Assembly: GCA_051004815.1 (NCBI GenBank)
Contig: JBPCJY010000236.1
Span: 1-64,000 of the forward strand
Length of the DNA: 64,000 nt
Reading direction: 5' to 3'
From: JBBQXY01 sp051004815
GTDB taxonomy: Bacteria > Chloroflexota > Ktedonobacteria > Ktedonobacterales > Ktedonobacteraceae
Part shown: positions 42,156 to 51,608 of the stretch, piece by piece
Numbering within the stretch: position 1 is the first letter of the stretch
Layout: each line of letters begins with the position of its first letter
Notes under the pieces: model-generated
What the model was told of the DNA's origin: nothing
The model's database searches: none
What the model saw: only the letters and a program-made list of their open reading frames with translations
Translations under genes and position numbers: made by a program

Positions 42156-42725
42156 ATGCTTATTAAACGCTCTTTCTTCGTCACCATCGGCCTCTTGATG
42201 GCCATGCTCATCGCGGCATGTGGAAGCACCAGTAGCACCACAACCACTGGAAGCGGCGGTGCTTATGGTTCTAGCCCAACTACAGGCACAACGACTACCC
42301 CGGCGAGCACGCCAACCACATCAAGCAGTGGCAGTTCATCCGCCATAATCAAAACGGCAACTGCCACAGTCAAGGGCAAGTCGGAGACTATTCTCACCAA
42401 CGCCGATAGCAAAACCCTGTATTACTTTACCCCCGATACAGCCACAACTGCCGCTTGCACGACTGGCTGTATCGCCAACTGGCCTCCGCTCCTCTTCACA
42501 GGTTCAGGCTCGCCCACCAGCTCCGGGACGCTCTCTGGCAAACTGACCGCGCAAACAGATGCCAATGGCAATCAAGTCCAATACAACGGTCACTTCCTGT
42601 ACACGTTCGCCAGTGATACTGCACCTGGTCAAACCAATGGTGAGGGCATCGGCGGCAAATGGTTTGTCGCCACGGTTGATCTCGCTTTACAAGGCGGTGG
42701 GGCAACGACTAATGATGGATACTAG
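42156..42725 (+). CDS. COG4315-type secreted lipoprotein
   Basis: A 189-residue lipoprotein with signal peptide and lipobox ('LLMAMLIAACGS'), a Ser/Thr/Gly-rich linker of about 50 residues, and two copies of the secreted repeat typical of COG4315 ('LTNADSKTLYYFTPDT...CTTGCIANWPPLL' and 'QYNGHFLYTFASDTAPGQTN' then 'GGKWFVATVDL'). The conserved Cys pair is CTTGC. The role is unknown; related proteins sit on the surface of Actinobacteria and Chloroflexota. AAGGAG precedes the ATG. Confidence 0.85.
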   Translation: MLIKRSFFVTIGLLMAMLIAACGSTSSTTTTGSGGAYGSSPTTGTTTTPASTPTTSSSGSSSAIIKTATATVKGKSETILTNADSKTLYYFTPDTATTAACTTGCIANWPPLLFTGSGSPTSSGTLSGKLTAQTDANGNQVQYNGHFLYTFASDTAPGQTNGEGIGGKWFVATVDLALQGGGATTNDGY

Positions 42726-42777
42726 AACATTGGGGAATCTCAGCAACTGAGTAACGAGGTACATTTTCTAACTTGAT

Positions 42778-42818
42778 AACACAAGTGCATGCAGCCACAG
42801 GTTGCATGCACTTGTGTT
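42778..42818. terminator. Bidirectional hairpin between COG4315 and nadA genes
   Basis: A 16-base exact inverted repeat (42778-42793 with 42803-42818) and a nine-base loop lie between convergent genes. No long T-run follows. Confidence 0.6.
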
Positions 42819-42854
42819 ACCAATGTAAAACTCTCGCGAACTGCTATAGCAAAT

Positions 42855-44045
42855 TTACAACGCGAGCATACGCTCCAATGCAACTTTAGCCCAGTGGGCC
42901 GTATCACCATCAACTTTGACCTGGTTAATGACCTTGTCTTCGACCAGTCCTTCCAACACCCAGGCAAGATAGGCCGGGTGAATGCGGTACATCGTTGAGC
43001 AGGGACAGACAATCGGATCAAGGCAGAAGATGAATTGTTCGGGATACTCTTTTGCCAGACGATGCACCAGGTTGATCTCCGTTGCTACCGCCCACTGGCT
43101 CCCGGCAGGTGCCTGCTCAATCTGCTGAATAATATACTCGGTTGAACCGTAGAGGTCAGCAGCGGCGACAACTTCGCGGCGGCATTCAGGGTGAACCAAC
43201 ACTTTAATCCCTGGATAGTCGGCACGCGCCTTCTCGATCTGCTGCACATTGAAACGCATATGCGTCGTGCAATAGCCCTTCCACAGAATGATCTTAGAGC
43301 GTTCTAGCTCCTCTTCTGCATCGTCCGCCGCCATCGGATTCTTCGGATTCCAGACCGCCATCTGCTCCTCTGCGATACCGTACTTGAAGGCGGTGTTGCG
43401 ACCAAGATGCTCATCGGGGAAGAAGAGTACGCGCTTGCCATGACTAAAGGCCCATTGTATCACTGCCGGAGCATTGGACGAGGTGCAGACAATGCCACCG
43501 TTGCGCCCACAAAAAGCCTTGAGATCAGCAGCCGAGTTCATATAGGTCACGGGAATGATACCAGCACCCTCGCCCAATGTCTCATGCAACATCTGCCAGC
43601 ATTCTTCAACCTCGGCGATGTTTGCCATATCGGCCATGGAGCAGCCCGCGGCAGGATTGGGTAGTATGACGCGCTGATGCGGCGCACTGAGAATATCGGC
43701 ACTTTCAGCCATGAAATGGACGCCACAAAACACGATATAGTCAGCCTGGGGGCGTGCAGCAGCCAACTGCGCAAGCTTAAATGAATCGCCGCGATAATCA
43801 GCATACTTGATGATCTCATCACGCTGGTAGTGATGCCCCAGAATGACCAGCCGTTCGCCCAGTTGCGCCCTCGCCGTGGCAATGCGCTGATCCAACTCTT
43901 CGCCTGACATCTCTGCATAGACTAAAGGGACGTTATCGATACGGGTTGAACGGTCGTGGTGTGTATGTGCAGCGCGTGTTTGCAGGTTGACGAGCGGCAA
44001 AATGCGCTCCTCTTTACTTTCCGCACAGGCAGCTTGCAGAGCCAT
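42855..44045 (-). CDS. nadA: Quinolinate synthase
   Basis: A 396-residue NadA with three pseudo-repeated domains. The 4Fe-4S Cys ligands can be placed in 'YIVFCGVHFMAESADIL', 'GIVCTSSNAPAVIQW' and 'CLDPIVCPCSTMYRIHP'. Substrate motifs are 'VILGHHYQRDEIIKYADYRG' and 'VLVHPECRREVV'. It condenses iminoaspartate with dihydroxyacetone phosphate to quinolinate. Third gene of the nadB-nadC-nadA run, 22 bases after nadC. Confidence 0.96.
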   Translation of the reverse strand: MALQAACAESKEERILPLVNLQTRAAHTHHDRSTRIDNVPLVYAEMSGEELDQRIATARAQLGERLVILGHHYQRDEIIKYADYRGDSFKLAQLAAARPQADYIVFCGVHFMAESADILSAPHQRVILPNPAAGCSMADMANIAEVEECWQMLHETLGEGAGIIPVTYMNSAADLKAFCGRNGGIVCTSSNAPAVIQWAFSHGKRVLFFPDEHLGRNTAFKYGIAEEQMAVWNPKNPMAADDAEEELERSKIILWKGYCTTHMRFNVQQIEKARADYPGIKVLVHPECRREVVAAADLYGSTEYIIQQIEQAPAGSQWAVATEINLVHRLAKEYPEQFIFCLDPIVCPCSTMYRIHPAYLAWVLEGLVEDKVINQVKVDGDTAHWAKVALERMLAL

Positions 44046-44067
44046 AGGTTCCCTCCTTAGATGGATA

Positions 44068-44910
44068 TCAGGCGAATTCTAACGATATGTCGAAATTTGG
44101 GGCGGAGTGCGTCAAAGCACCCAGCGAGATAAAATCTACGCCGGTAGCCGCCACCGCCGCTAAACGTTCAGGGTCGGTACCAATATTGCCGGAGGCTTCC
44201 AGTAGCATACGCGATGCTTCATGGCGCACCAACACCACCGCCTCACGCATCGTGGCAATGTCCATATTGTCCAGCAGCACTACATCGGCCTCAGCCTGGA
44301 TCGCCTGCCGCACCTCGGCAAGCGTTTCACACTCGATCTCTATCTTGAGCAGATGTTGGGCAGCGCGACGTGCCGCTGTGACAGCCTGTACAATGCCACC
44401 AGCAGCTTTGATATGATTATCTTTAATCAGCACGCCATCACTCAGGCCATAACGGTGATTCTGACCACCGCCCAGGCGCACAGCTTCCTTCTCCAAACTG
44501 CGCAAGCCTGGAGTCGTCTTGCGCGTATCGAGGATACGTGTCTGTGTTCCCGCGATAGCCTGCACACAACGAGCGGTGCTGGTCGCGATGCCCGAAAGAT
44601 GACCCAGGAAATTGAGGGCCACCCGCTCAGCACTCAATATCGAACGTGCCGGGCCACTCAACTGTGCCAACACCTGCTCTGGTTGCACAGTCGCGCCATC
44701 TTCAACCAACATCTCGAAGGCGATACGCTCATCCAACAGGTGGAATGTCTCAGCCGCAACCGCCAGACCAGCCACAACCCCTGCTCGGCGAGTAATGATA
44801 CGGGCCTGAGCCTGTTGTTGCTCAGGCACAGTGCTGAGCGTCGTGATATCGTAATCAGCACCGTCCTCCTCCAAAGCACGCTTGATCAATTCTACGGGGG
44901 GTTTACGCAT
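44068..44910 (-). CDS. nadC: Nicotinate-nucleotide pyrophosphorylase (carboxylating)
   Basis: A 280-residue quinolinate phosphoribosyltransferase. Motifs are 'ALNFLGHLSGIATSTARCVQ', 'ILDTRKTTPGLRSLEKEAVR', 'GGGQNHRYGLSDGVLIKDNH', 'IEIECETLAEVRQA' and 'VLLDNMD'. It turns quinolinate and PRPP into nicotinate mononucleotide. I start it at 44910, where AGGAG stands ten bases upstream and the ATG overlaps the nadB stop by eight bases; the frame could extend to 44943. Confidence 0.95.
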   Translation of the reverse strand: MRKPPVELIKRALEEDGADYDITTLSTVPEQQQAQARIITRRAGVVAGLAVAAETFHLLDERIAFEMLVEDGATVQPEQVLAQLSGPARSILSAERVALNFLGHLSGIATSTARCVQAIAGTQTRILDTRKTTPGLRSLEKEAVRLGGGQNHRYGLSDGVLIKDNHIKAAGGIVQAVTAARRAAQHLLKIEIECETLAEVRQAIQAEADVVLLDNMDIATMREAVVLVRHEASRMLLEASGNIGTDPERLAAVAATGVDFISLGALTHSAPNFDISLEFA

Positions 44911-46579
44911 ATGCAATGATCTCCTGTCGCGGGTTTGCCCCAATCATGGCTGGTATCTCGCGCATAAAGGCATAGTGACAACCTGTTAATGTTTCGTCTA
45001 GCTGCTCGTAATCGCTCCTCCAATGGCTGCCCCGACTCTCACAGCGTTTCAACGCGGCAGCAATGACCAGTTCAGCGACCAGCAACATGTTCTCAGTTTC
45101 TTTCCCACGCGCTGTATGCATTGTTTGCTCACTCGCTTCTTTTGACAGCGCAAGCAGAGATTGCCGCAAGGCTTGTATATGCTGTTTAGCCGCCAGCAGT
45201 CCCGACTGGTCGCGACGCAATGAGACAAATTGCCACATGACACGGCGCACTTCACTGCGCATCGTGGCATCATCCATCGTAGCAACCGATGAGTTTTCAG
45301 GAGCGATCTGTTCGTCTGGCAGAGAGACACAAACCGTGTGACGTGCATTCGAGGCTGCTACATCCACACTATTTCCGCTCAGCACGCCACCTACGCGCAA
45401 GCCAAAGACTAAGCCTTCTAACAGCGAATTGCTGGCCAGCCGATTCGCGCCATGCACCCCTGTACAGGCAACTTCACCCACGGCATACAGTCCTGGTACT
45501 GTTGTGTGACCATTAATATCGACCATCACACCACCCATACAATAGTGGGCAGCAGGAGCGATAGGCAAGAGGTCTCTGGCGAGGTCGAGGCCGTAGCTGG
45601 CACAAATCGCCGAGATGGTGGGGAAGCGGACATGCATTTTTTCCGCCGCCAGATGCCGCAGGTCAAGATACTGGCAATCGGTCTCTTCCGCCAGCATCTC
45701 GCTCAGAATGGCACGGGCGACTACATCGCGCGGGGCAAGTTCAGCCTGAGTCGCATAGCGCGGCATGAAACGCTCTCCGGCATGATTGCGCAGGTATGCA
45801 CCTTCGCCGCGTACCGCCTCGGAGATCAGGTGCGAGGTACCATCCATCACCAGTACGGTTGGATGAAATTGCATAAACTCCAGATCGGTGAGGGCTGCTC
45901 CCGCACGCCATGCCAGGGCTAACCCATCGGCAGTGGCTCCCGCCGGATTTGAAGTGTGCAGCCAGAGGCCACCAGCTCCACCATTTGCCAGCACAGTTGA
46001 CCGCGACATCACCGTGAAAGTTTGTCCATCTTTATTTACTGCCTCCAGTCCGCTACAAGCACCATCGTGCATCAACAGGCGACTCACATAGGTCTCTTCG
46101 TAGAGAGTAATGGATGTGCGCTTCTGTAGGGCAGTCATCAGGGCGCGTTCGATCTCTGCACCAGTGGCATCCCCACCAGCATGCAGGACGCGCCAACGGC
46201 TATGTGCCGCCTCGCGACCCAAAAGCAAGCCATCGGGAGTCGCATGTGCATCGCTGTCAGGCTGTTTACGATCAAACTGCACTCCCATCTGCATCAACCA
46301 ACGGGCGGCAGCAGGCCCCTCTTCTACCAGGATGCGCACAGCATCTTCGTCACAAAGTCCGGCCCCCGCGACAAGCGTATCCTGCAAATGTAATGCCGGG
46401 CTATCGTCCGCGCCCAACGCTACCGAAAGACCACCCTGCGCATAGCGCGTGTTGCTTTCACCAAGTTGCCCCTTAGTAAAAAGAGCTACCCGCAGCGACT
46501 GCGGTAATCGTAGTGCAACTGAGAGTCCCGCGATCCCTCCTCCAATAATGGCGACGTCATACGTCTGGCTGCTTGCCAT
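44903..46579 (-). CDS. nadB: L-aspartate oxidase
   Basis: A 558-residue FAD flavoprotein of the succinate dehydrogenase/fumarate reductase family. The dinucleotide loop is 'VAIIGGGIAGLSVALRLP', and 'SNTRYAQGGLSVAL', 'EFMQFHPTVL', 'HYCMGGVMVDINGHTTVPGL' and 'GANRLASNSLLEGLVFG' are diagnostic. It oxidises aspartate to iminoaspartate for NadA. The C-terminal helical domain is present. First gene of the NAD synthesis operon. Palindromic sites and a promoter lie just upstream. Confidence 0.95.
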   Translation of the reverse strand: MASSQTYDVAIIGGGIAGLSVALRLPQSLRVALFTKGQLGESNTRYAQGGLSVALGADDSPALHLQDTLVAGAGLCDEDAVRILVEEGPAAARWLMQMGVQFDRKQPDSDAHATPDGLLLGREAAHSRWRVLHAGGDATGAEIERALMTALQKRTSITLYEETYVSRLLMHDGACSGLEAVNKDGQTFTVMSRSTVLANGGAGGLWLHTSNPAGATADGLALAWRAGAALTDLEFMQFHPTVLVMDGTSHLISEAVRGEGAYLRNHAGERFMPRYATQAELAPRDVVARAILSEMLAEETDCQYLDLRHLAAEKMHVRFPTISAICASYGLDLARDLLPIAPAAHYCMGGVMVDINGHTTVPGLYAVGEVACTGVHGANRLASNSLLEGLVFGLRVGGVLSGNSVDVAASNARHTVCVSLPDEQIAPENSSVATMDDATMRSEVRRVMWQFVSLRRDQSGLLAAKQHIQALRQSLLALSKEASEQTMHTARGKETENMLLVAELVIAAALKRCESRGSHWRSDYEQLDETLTGCHYAFMREIPAMIGANPRQEIIAYA

Positions 46580-46601
46580 AGCTTTCCGCTATCCTTCCCG
46601 T

Positions 46602-46688
46602 TGACTAAGTGTCAAATGTACACTTAGTCAAGTGTAAAAAAAACACGCAGTGACAAGAAAAAATGAAAAGGTGTCTCTTGTACACTAA
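46602..46688. promoter_or_regulatory. Two related operator-like sites ahead of nadB
   Basis: Site 1 is an inverted repeat with 11-base exact arms, TGACTAAGTGT (46602-46612) and ACACTTAGTCA (46620-46630). Site 2 (46671-46688) repeats the core GTGTC-N3-TGTACACT. They lie between the likely promoter and the gene. A NAD-responsive repressor is expected; I cannot assign it to NiaR, NrtR or another family. Confidence 0.55.
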
Positions 46689-46699
46689 CCTTACCAGGT

Positions 46700-46728
46700 A
46701 GTATACCCAATAATGTCGAGAAAAACAA
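46700..46728 (-). promoter_or_regulatory. Candidate promoter of the nadBCA operon
   Basis: On the minus strand TTGTTT (46723-46728) and TATACT (46700-46705) are 17 bases apart. Operator-like site 2 begins about 12 bases downstream. Confidence 0.45.
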
Positions 46729-46793
46729 GGGTATAAAGTACACTATCTGGTAGCATAATGGTCCAAAATGAAGAAAATAATGCCTTACACGAG

Positions 46794-47507
46794 CTATCCA
46801 CTGACAAAACTATCGTTAAAGCTTGTGCCTGCTCGATACACCGTAGGTCGTCCATGGCGGTACAAGGTCACAGCACCTTGACCGTAGACACGCCAATTGG
46901 TCTTTTTATCACTGGGGCCGTCATCAAGCATGCCAGTACGTTCATCGATGCCGAGTAAGACGGCATTGGGCAACAATTTGCTCATTTGAGCGGCCCAGCC
47001 TTTGCCAAAAGTGTTGTGATGGGGCAAGACGCAGGTATTGGGTACAAGTCCCAGGCCCTCAACAACCTGCCGACGTGCAGGATCAAAGTAATACTGACAC
47101 ATGACCATCGCCCCGGCACTACTGCCAGCTAGCACCGCACCGTCCTCATATGCTTTGAGCATAGCTTGCCAGCACAGGCTGTCCTTGATTGTCTCACCAA
47201 GATAGCCGGTGAAACCACCGAGCATGTAGAGCAAGCGAGATTGTGCAATACTATCGGCCAGCTGTGGATCATTGGCCGAAGCCTTATCAATAAGAGGAAG
47301 AGACGTAACGTGGGTCGCACCAAGACCGCGAAACCAGCGTGTGCCATTGTTGCCAGCACGCTGCTGATTGTTGTCTGGTGCAGCAGCGGTGGGAATGATG
47401 CTAATCACTGCATTGGGGCCACCCGCAAGTTCAATTGCTCGCCGGTCAGCCTCGGCCATTTTCCCACCAAATTCAGCACCACCCTCCAAAAGAAGATATC
47501 CTGCCAT
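46794..47507 (-). CDS. Cyanophycinase-like S51 family peptidase
   Basis: A 237-residue protein of the S51/type-1 glutamine amidotransferase-like fold. The nucleophile Ser is in 'AVLAGSSAGAMVMCQYY', with 'LLYMLGGFTGYLGET' and 'LGIDERTGMLDD' as further family blocks. Such enzymes cleave cyanophycin or isoaspartyl dipeptides. No cyanophycin synthetase is in the window, so the substrate is open. It lies upstream of the nad operon in the same direction, with the nad promoter between them. Confidence 0.82.
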   Translation of the reverse strand: MAGYLLLEGGAEFGGKMAEADRRAIELAGGPNAVISIIPTAAAPDNNQQRAGNNGTRWFRGLGATHVTSLPLIDKASANDPQLADSIAQSRLLYMLGGFTGYLGETIKDSLCWQAMLKAYEDGAVLAGSSAGAMVMCQYYFDPARRQVVEGLGLVPNTCVLPHHNTFGKGWAAQMSKLLPNAVLLGIDERTGMLDDGPSDKKTNWRVYGQGAVTLYRHGRPTVYRAGTSFNDSFVSG

Positions 47508-47680
47508 CGTGTACCTCTTGATATTCTTTTCTATGTCATACTGTTACCACGATTGTTATGTCCATTATAGATGATTGGCTCTCTTGCCTTTTCGTCCATA
47601 AACTGGTAGTCTAAGTGGCAAATCATGAGCTAGTATTTAGCCAAATAGAACAACAGAGCATTGAGTTGAGAGGGGATGAC

Positions 47681-50600
47681 ATGAGCGAACAGAATGGTGG
47701 TATCTCGACAGATTCGAAAGATTTGGTAACTATTGTACAGGAGCGGCTGAAAGCACTTGGAAGCCAAAAGAGCCTTGACCCCCTGAAAGATTTATTCTGG
47801 CAAGATTTAGAATATACGCGAGTTAGCAAGCCGCTATCTTACCATTATGGGTGGTCAAGTGCCATTCAGAAGACGCTCTATACTACAGACCCTATTCTGC
47901 ACTTAGCTACAGGTGGTACTGATAATGAGTTTGATGTTCTGTACATTCACTTGAAATCTCCTGTGCTATTGCTTGGTGAAGAACGCCCTATCGTGATGGA
48001 GTTATTGAAAAGTCACCTCGACGCCTTATTTATCTTCTCGAATGCTTCACAAGATCGATGGCATTTTGTGAATGTGAAGCAGGATGCTCAGGACGCAAAA
48101 CGCCGTTTGTTGCGCCGTATCACGGTTGGGCCAGAAGAACGCTTATACACCGCCTCTCATCAGTTGGCAAAGCTACAACTAGCAAGCAGAGGAGAAGCAT
48201 CTCGGCTTGATATCCGTCAATGGCACGAGGCGGCTTTTAATGTTGAAGAGGTCACAAAGCGGTTCTTTGAGGAATATAAGGCACTCTTTAAAATACTACA
48301 AATTGACCTGAAGAACCAAACCAGTGATAATGATAGTGTCTGGGCACATGATTATGCCTTGCAGTTTCTTAATCGTTGTATGTTCCTCTATTTTATTCAG
48401 CGTAAAGGATGGTTGGGCGGTGATAAAGAGTTTTTACATTCATTCTGGCAAAGCTACCAGCAAAGCAATCAGGAGCCTGATACCTTTTTTACGTCCTGGC
48501 TCCAGGTGCTCTTTTTCGAAGCGTTCAACAACCAGTTTGACAATCGCCACTCCCATTTCCCACAAGCTATCAACGCTATCCTGGCAAATGCTCCTTACCT
48601 CAACGGCGGGTTATTCGCACGGAACAATCTGGATACGCAACAGCAGTCGTTTACTCGTATCACAGATGAGCGGTTTGAGCAGGTATTCACCTTTTTTGAG
48701 AAGCACAACTTCACGATCTCTGAGGATAGCCCTTTAGACCAGGAAGTGGCCGTGGACCCGGAGATGATTGGGCGCGTCTATGAAAGCCTGGTCAATGTCT
48801 CTACCGAAATAGACGAGCGTAGCGATGCAGGTATTTTCTATACACCACGTACAGAGATTGATTTGATGTGTCGTTTGTCGGTAGTTGATTACCTGAACAA
48901 CCACCTGGGTGAGTCAGATGAGCGAGTGAAACCAGCATTATATGACCTGGTTTTCGCGTTGGAACCGCATGAAAAATCGGAAGCAGAGGATGCCTTCAAA
49001 GAGTTTAACCTATGGAAGTCTTTACATTCGCTGCTGGAAAACATTACAGTACTCGATCCCGCTTGTGGTTCTGGTTCGTTCCTGGTGGGCATGTTACATG
49101 TCCTGGATGACCTGCACGATCGGGTCAATCAGTACTGCGATGTTGACGAGAATCCCTATCGGCGCAAAATGCGCATTATTCGCGAGAGCCTTTATGGCGT
49201 AGATGCAATGGGCTGGGCTGTGCATATCGCCGAGTTGCGCCTATGGCTCGCCCTCATCGTTGATGCAGATACCTCTCCTGATTCGGGTATGGCAAGTGAG
49301 GCTGAACGCCATGTGCGCCGGGTTCCTTTACTCCCTCACCTGAGTTTCAAAATCCGCCAGGGGGATAGCCTGGTACAGGAACTGGGCGGCTTAAATATGG
49401 GCCGCAAGCAATTGATTACAGGGCTGACACGACCATTCGCCGGGCGGCTAAATCTCTTGAAAGAGGATAAGAGGAAGTATTTCCATGGGCCAGGCAAATC
49501 GAGAGAAGCAATCGAGCAGGACGAATTCCGCCTTTTTTGCGAAATTTTGGATGACCGCATTCAAACTAAGCGAGAAGAGATAAAGAAGCGTCAGAAGGTT
49601 ATCGAAGAGTTGAAAGGGGAACATTCTCTTTTCGAGAACAAGCCAACAAGCAGCGCAAGTAATAAAGTCAAGATTGCTGAAAAAGAAAAGCTGATCGCGG
49701 CGGTCGAACAGGAGCTTGAAGTCTTGCAACAGGCGCGGGCGAAGCTTGTAACGCCTAAAGATGTGCCTTTTGTATGGGACCTGGCCTTTGCCGAGGTTCT
49801 TGATGAACCCAAAAATGGTTTTGATATCGTGATTGGCAACCCACCTTATGTGCGACAGGAGCAGATTGCCGATCCAAACCTACCGCGTAACGTAGCACTG
49901 ACTCCTGAGAACAAACGGGCCTATAAAAACAAACTAGCACGGTCAGTCTATCAAGCCTTTCCAGAGTTCTTTGGCTATATCGAAGGCAATATTACAGCCA
50001 GGCATAAAATAGATGCCAAGAGTGACCTGTACATCTATTTCTACCTGCACGGTCTGTCACTACTGAATGAGAAGGGGTCATTCTGCTTTATCACCTCGAA
50101 TTCGTGGTTGGATGTGGGCTATGGAGCCGACTTGCAAGAGTTCTTACTGACAAACTGCCGCGTGAAGATGATCCTGGACAACCAGTATAAGCGTTCCTTC
50201 GCCACTGCTGACGTAAATACAGTGATCGCACTCTTCTCCGCTCCGACAAAGCAACCGGGTGAAGCAGAGTTGGCAAACGTCATGCGCTTTGTGATGTTCA
50301 AAGTGACATTTGAGCATATCCTGGCGGCGGATGTCTTCAGGAAAATTGAGCAGATAGAGGTGCGCTTACATACACCCGAATATCGCGTCTATCCGATTAC
50401 CCAAAAAAGTCTGCTAGCGGATGGCTATAGCTACGAGCAGGACAACAGTAAAGCATTACCACAAAAAGGTACAAGCGTCACTACAATAAAAGAAGCCTCG
50501 ATAATCTATTCCGCCAACAAGTGGGGCGGCAAATACCTGCGTGCGCCAGAGATCTACTGGACGATCATCGAAAAAGGACGGGACAAGTTAGTACGCCTTG

Positions 50601-51478
50601 GTGACATTGCGGAAATACGAAGAGGCATAACAACTGGTGCCAACGAGTTCTTCTATCTGGATGAGGCTAAAGCAAAACAATGGCACATCGAGGAAGAGTT
50701 CCTACGGCCTGTGATCAAAAGCCCGAAAGAATGTAGAAGCATTTTGATCGATCCGCATTTACTCAAAAGCAGGCTTTTTCTATGTCACAAATCAAAAGAA
50801 GAATTGAAAGGTACAGCTGCTTTAGCGTACATAAAGTGGGGAGAATCTAAAAACTTTCATAAGAACCCTAGTTGTTCTGGAAGGGCTAAATGGTGGTCTG
50901 TACAAGAAGCAACTGCTAATAGCATTTTCGTAAAGGAAGCCAATGATACCTCAGCAGTTTTTTATAATCCTGACCGGTATCTTATAGATTGTCGTCTTTA
51001 TTACGCTGATCTTCCTGTGGAGACATTCTTATACTTGAATTCATGCATAGGTGCTATGTTATTTGAGATATACAACCGAGCAGGACTAGGCGAAGGCGCA
51101 AGAAGTATGATGGTTTCTGATTACTTGTTGACACCTTCTTTAAATTCAGATTCGCTAAACAGATCAAAAGAGAGTTTAGAAAAGACTTTACAGTCTCTTT
51201 ATGATCTACCTCCGCGTAAGCTACTTAGCAAAGGAGGAAAAGAATGGACAAACGTGGATAGTATCGTCTTTGATGCATTAAATCTCACGCAAGAAGAGCG
51301 GGATGCCGTGTATGAAGCAGTCATTGGGCTGGTTGAGTCGCGGTTGAAGAAAGCCAGTAGCTTTAAAGTGGCACAGGAACAACAGAAGAGAGTAGAAGCG
51401 GTAGAGAACACACTGGGAATATGGATAGGGTTGCCACGAGAGATTTCGGAGGACGAGGTGGAAAATCACTATGCCTGA
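47681..51478 (+). CDS. Large adenine-specific DNA methyltransferase (PglX/Eco57I-like, defence-associated)
   Basis: A 1265-residue N6-adenine methyltransferase, started at the ATG at 47681 behind GAGGGG; the frame opens at a GTG at 47615. Motif I is 'LDPACGSGSFLVGMLHVLDD' (about residue 459) and the catalytic motif IV is 'VIGNPPYVRQEQ' (about 720). A coiled-coil segment lies between (about 630-690), and the C-terminal 450 residues should recognise DNA. 'RCMFLYFIQRKGWLGG' and 'IGRVYESLVNVSTEIDERSD' followed by 'GIFYTPRTEIDLM' match PglX- and DrmMI-type enzymes. I see no clear PD-ExK nuclease. It forms a unit with the PLD-helicase gene. Confidence 0.88.
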   Translation: MSEQNGGISTDSKDLVTIVQERLKALGSQKSLDPLKDLFWQDLEYTRVSKPLSYHYGWSSAIQKTLYTTDPILHLATGGTDNEFDVLYIHLKSPVLLLGEERPIVMELLKSHLDALFIFSNASQDRWHFVNVKQDAQDAKRRLLRRITVGPEERLYTASHQLAKLQLASRGEASRLDIRQWHEAAFNVEEVTKRFFEEYKALFKILQIDLKNQTSDNDSVWAHDYALQFLNRCMFLYFIQRKGWLGGDKEFLHSFWQSYQQSNQEPDTFFTSWLQVLFFEAFNNQFDNRHSHFPQAINAILANAPYLNGGLFARNNLDTQQQSFTRITDERFEQVFTFFEKHNFTISEDSPLDQEVAVDPEMIGRVYESLVNVSTEIDERSDAGIFYTPRTEIDLMCRLSVVDYLNNHLGESDERVKPALYDLVFALEPHEKSEAEDAFKEFNLWKSLHSLLENITVLDPACGSGSFLVGMLHVLDDLHDRVNQYCDVDENPYRRKMRIIRESLYGVDAMGWAVHIAELRLWLALIVDADTSPDSGMASEAERHVRRVPLLPHLSFKIRQGDSLVQELGGLNMGRKQLITGLTRPFAGRLNLLKEDKRKYFHGPGKSREAIEQDEFRLFCEILDDRIQTKREEIKKRQKVIEELKGEHSLFENKPTSSASNKVKIAEKEKLIAAVEQELEVLQQARAKLVTPKDVPFVWDLAFAEVLDEPKNGFDIVIGNPPYVRQEQIADPNLPRNVALTPENKRAYKNKLARSVYQAFPEFFGYIEGNITARHKIDAKSDLYIYFYLHGLSLLNEKGSFCFITSNSWLDVGYGADLQEFLLTNCRVKMILDNQYKRSFATADVNTVIALFSAPTKQPGEAELANVMRFVMFKVTFEHILAADVFRKIEQIEVRLHTPEYRVYPITQKSLLADGYSYEQDNSKALPQKGTSVTTIKEASIIYSANKWGGKYLRAPEIYWTIIEKGRDKLVRLGDIAEIRRGITTGANEFFYLDEAKAKQWHIEEEFLRPVIKSPKECRSILIDPHLLKSRLFLCHKSKEELKGTAALAYIKWGESKNFHKNPSCSGRAKWWSVQEATANSIFVKEANDTSAVFYNPDRYLIDCRLYYADLPVETFLYLNSCIGAMLFEIYNRAGLGEGARSMMVSDYLLTPSLNSDSLNRSKESLEKTLQSLYDLPPRKLLSKGGKEWTNVDSIVFDALNLTQEERDAVYEAVIGLVESRLKKASSFKVAQEQQKRVEAVENTLGIWIGLPREISEDEVENHYA

Positions 51479-51608
51479 CCTTGTAGCATTGCCAAGTGGT
51501 ACTCGGGTGTTTGTGGATACCAATATTTTCCATTTCCATTTTCAGGGGAAAAGGTGTATAAATAAATGCCCACACACGACATTATCGACAACCGCCGCGA
51601 AAAATTAG
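51471..51608 (+). pseudogene. Truncated PIN-domain protein remnant
   Basis: An ATG overlapping the methyltransferase stop opens a 45-codon frame that begins 'MPDLVALPSGTRVFVDTNIF' and then 'HFHFQGKR'. This is the first strand and catalytic Asp ('VDTN') of a PIN ribonuclease, but the frame runs out after about 30 meaningful residues and enters the helicase gene in another frame. PIN domains need about 120-140 residues, so this looks like the 5' end of a gene lost by deletion. It could still be translated and serve only for coupling. Confidence 0.55.

Noticed and set aside
44903..46579. Extra genes antisense to nadB and nadC
   Set aside because: The open frames there are shadows of highly conserved NAD biosynthesis genes.
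46758..46958. Plus-strand 66-codon frame near the cyanophycinase end
   Set aside because: Mostly antisense to the end of the S51 peptidase gene and without a ribosome site.
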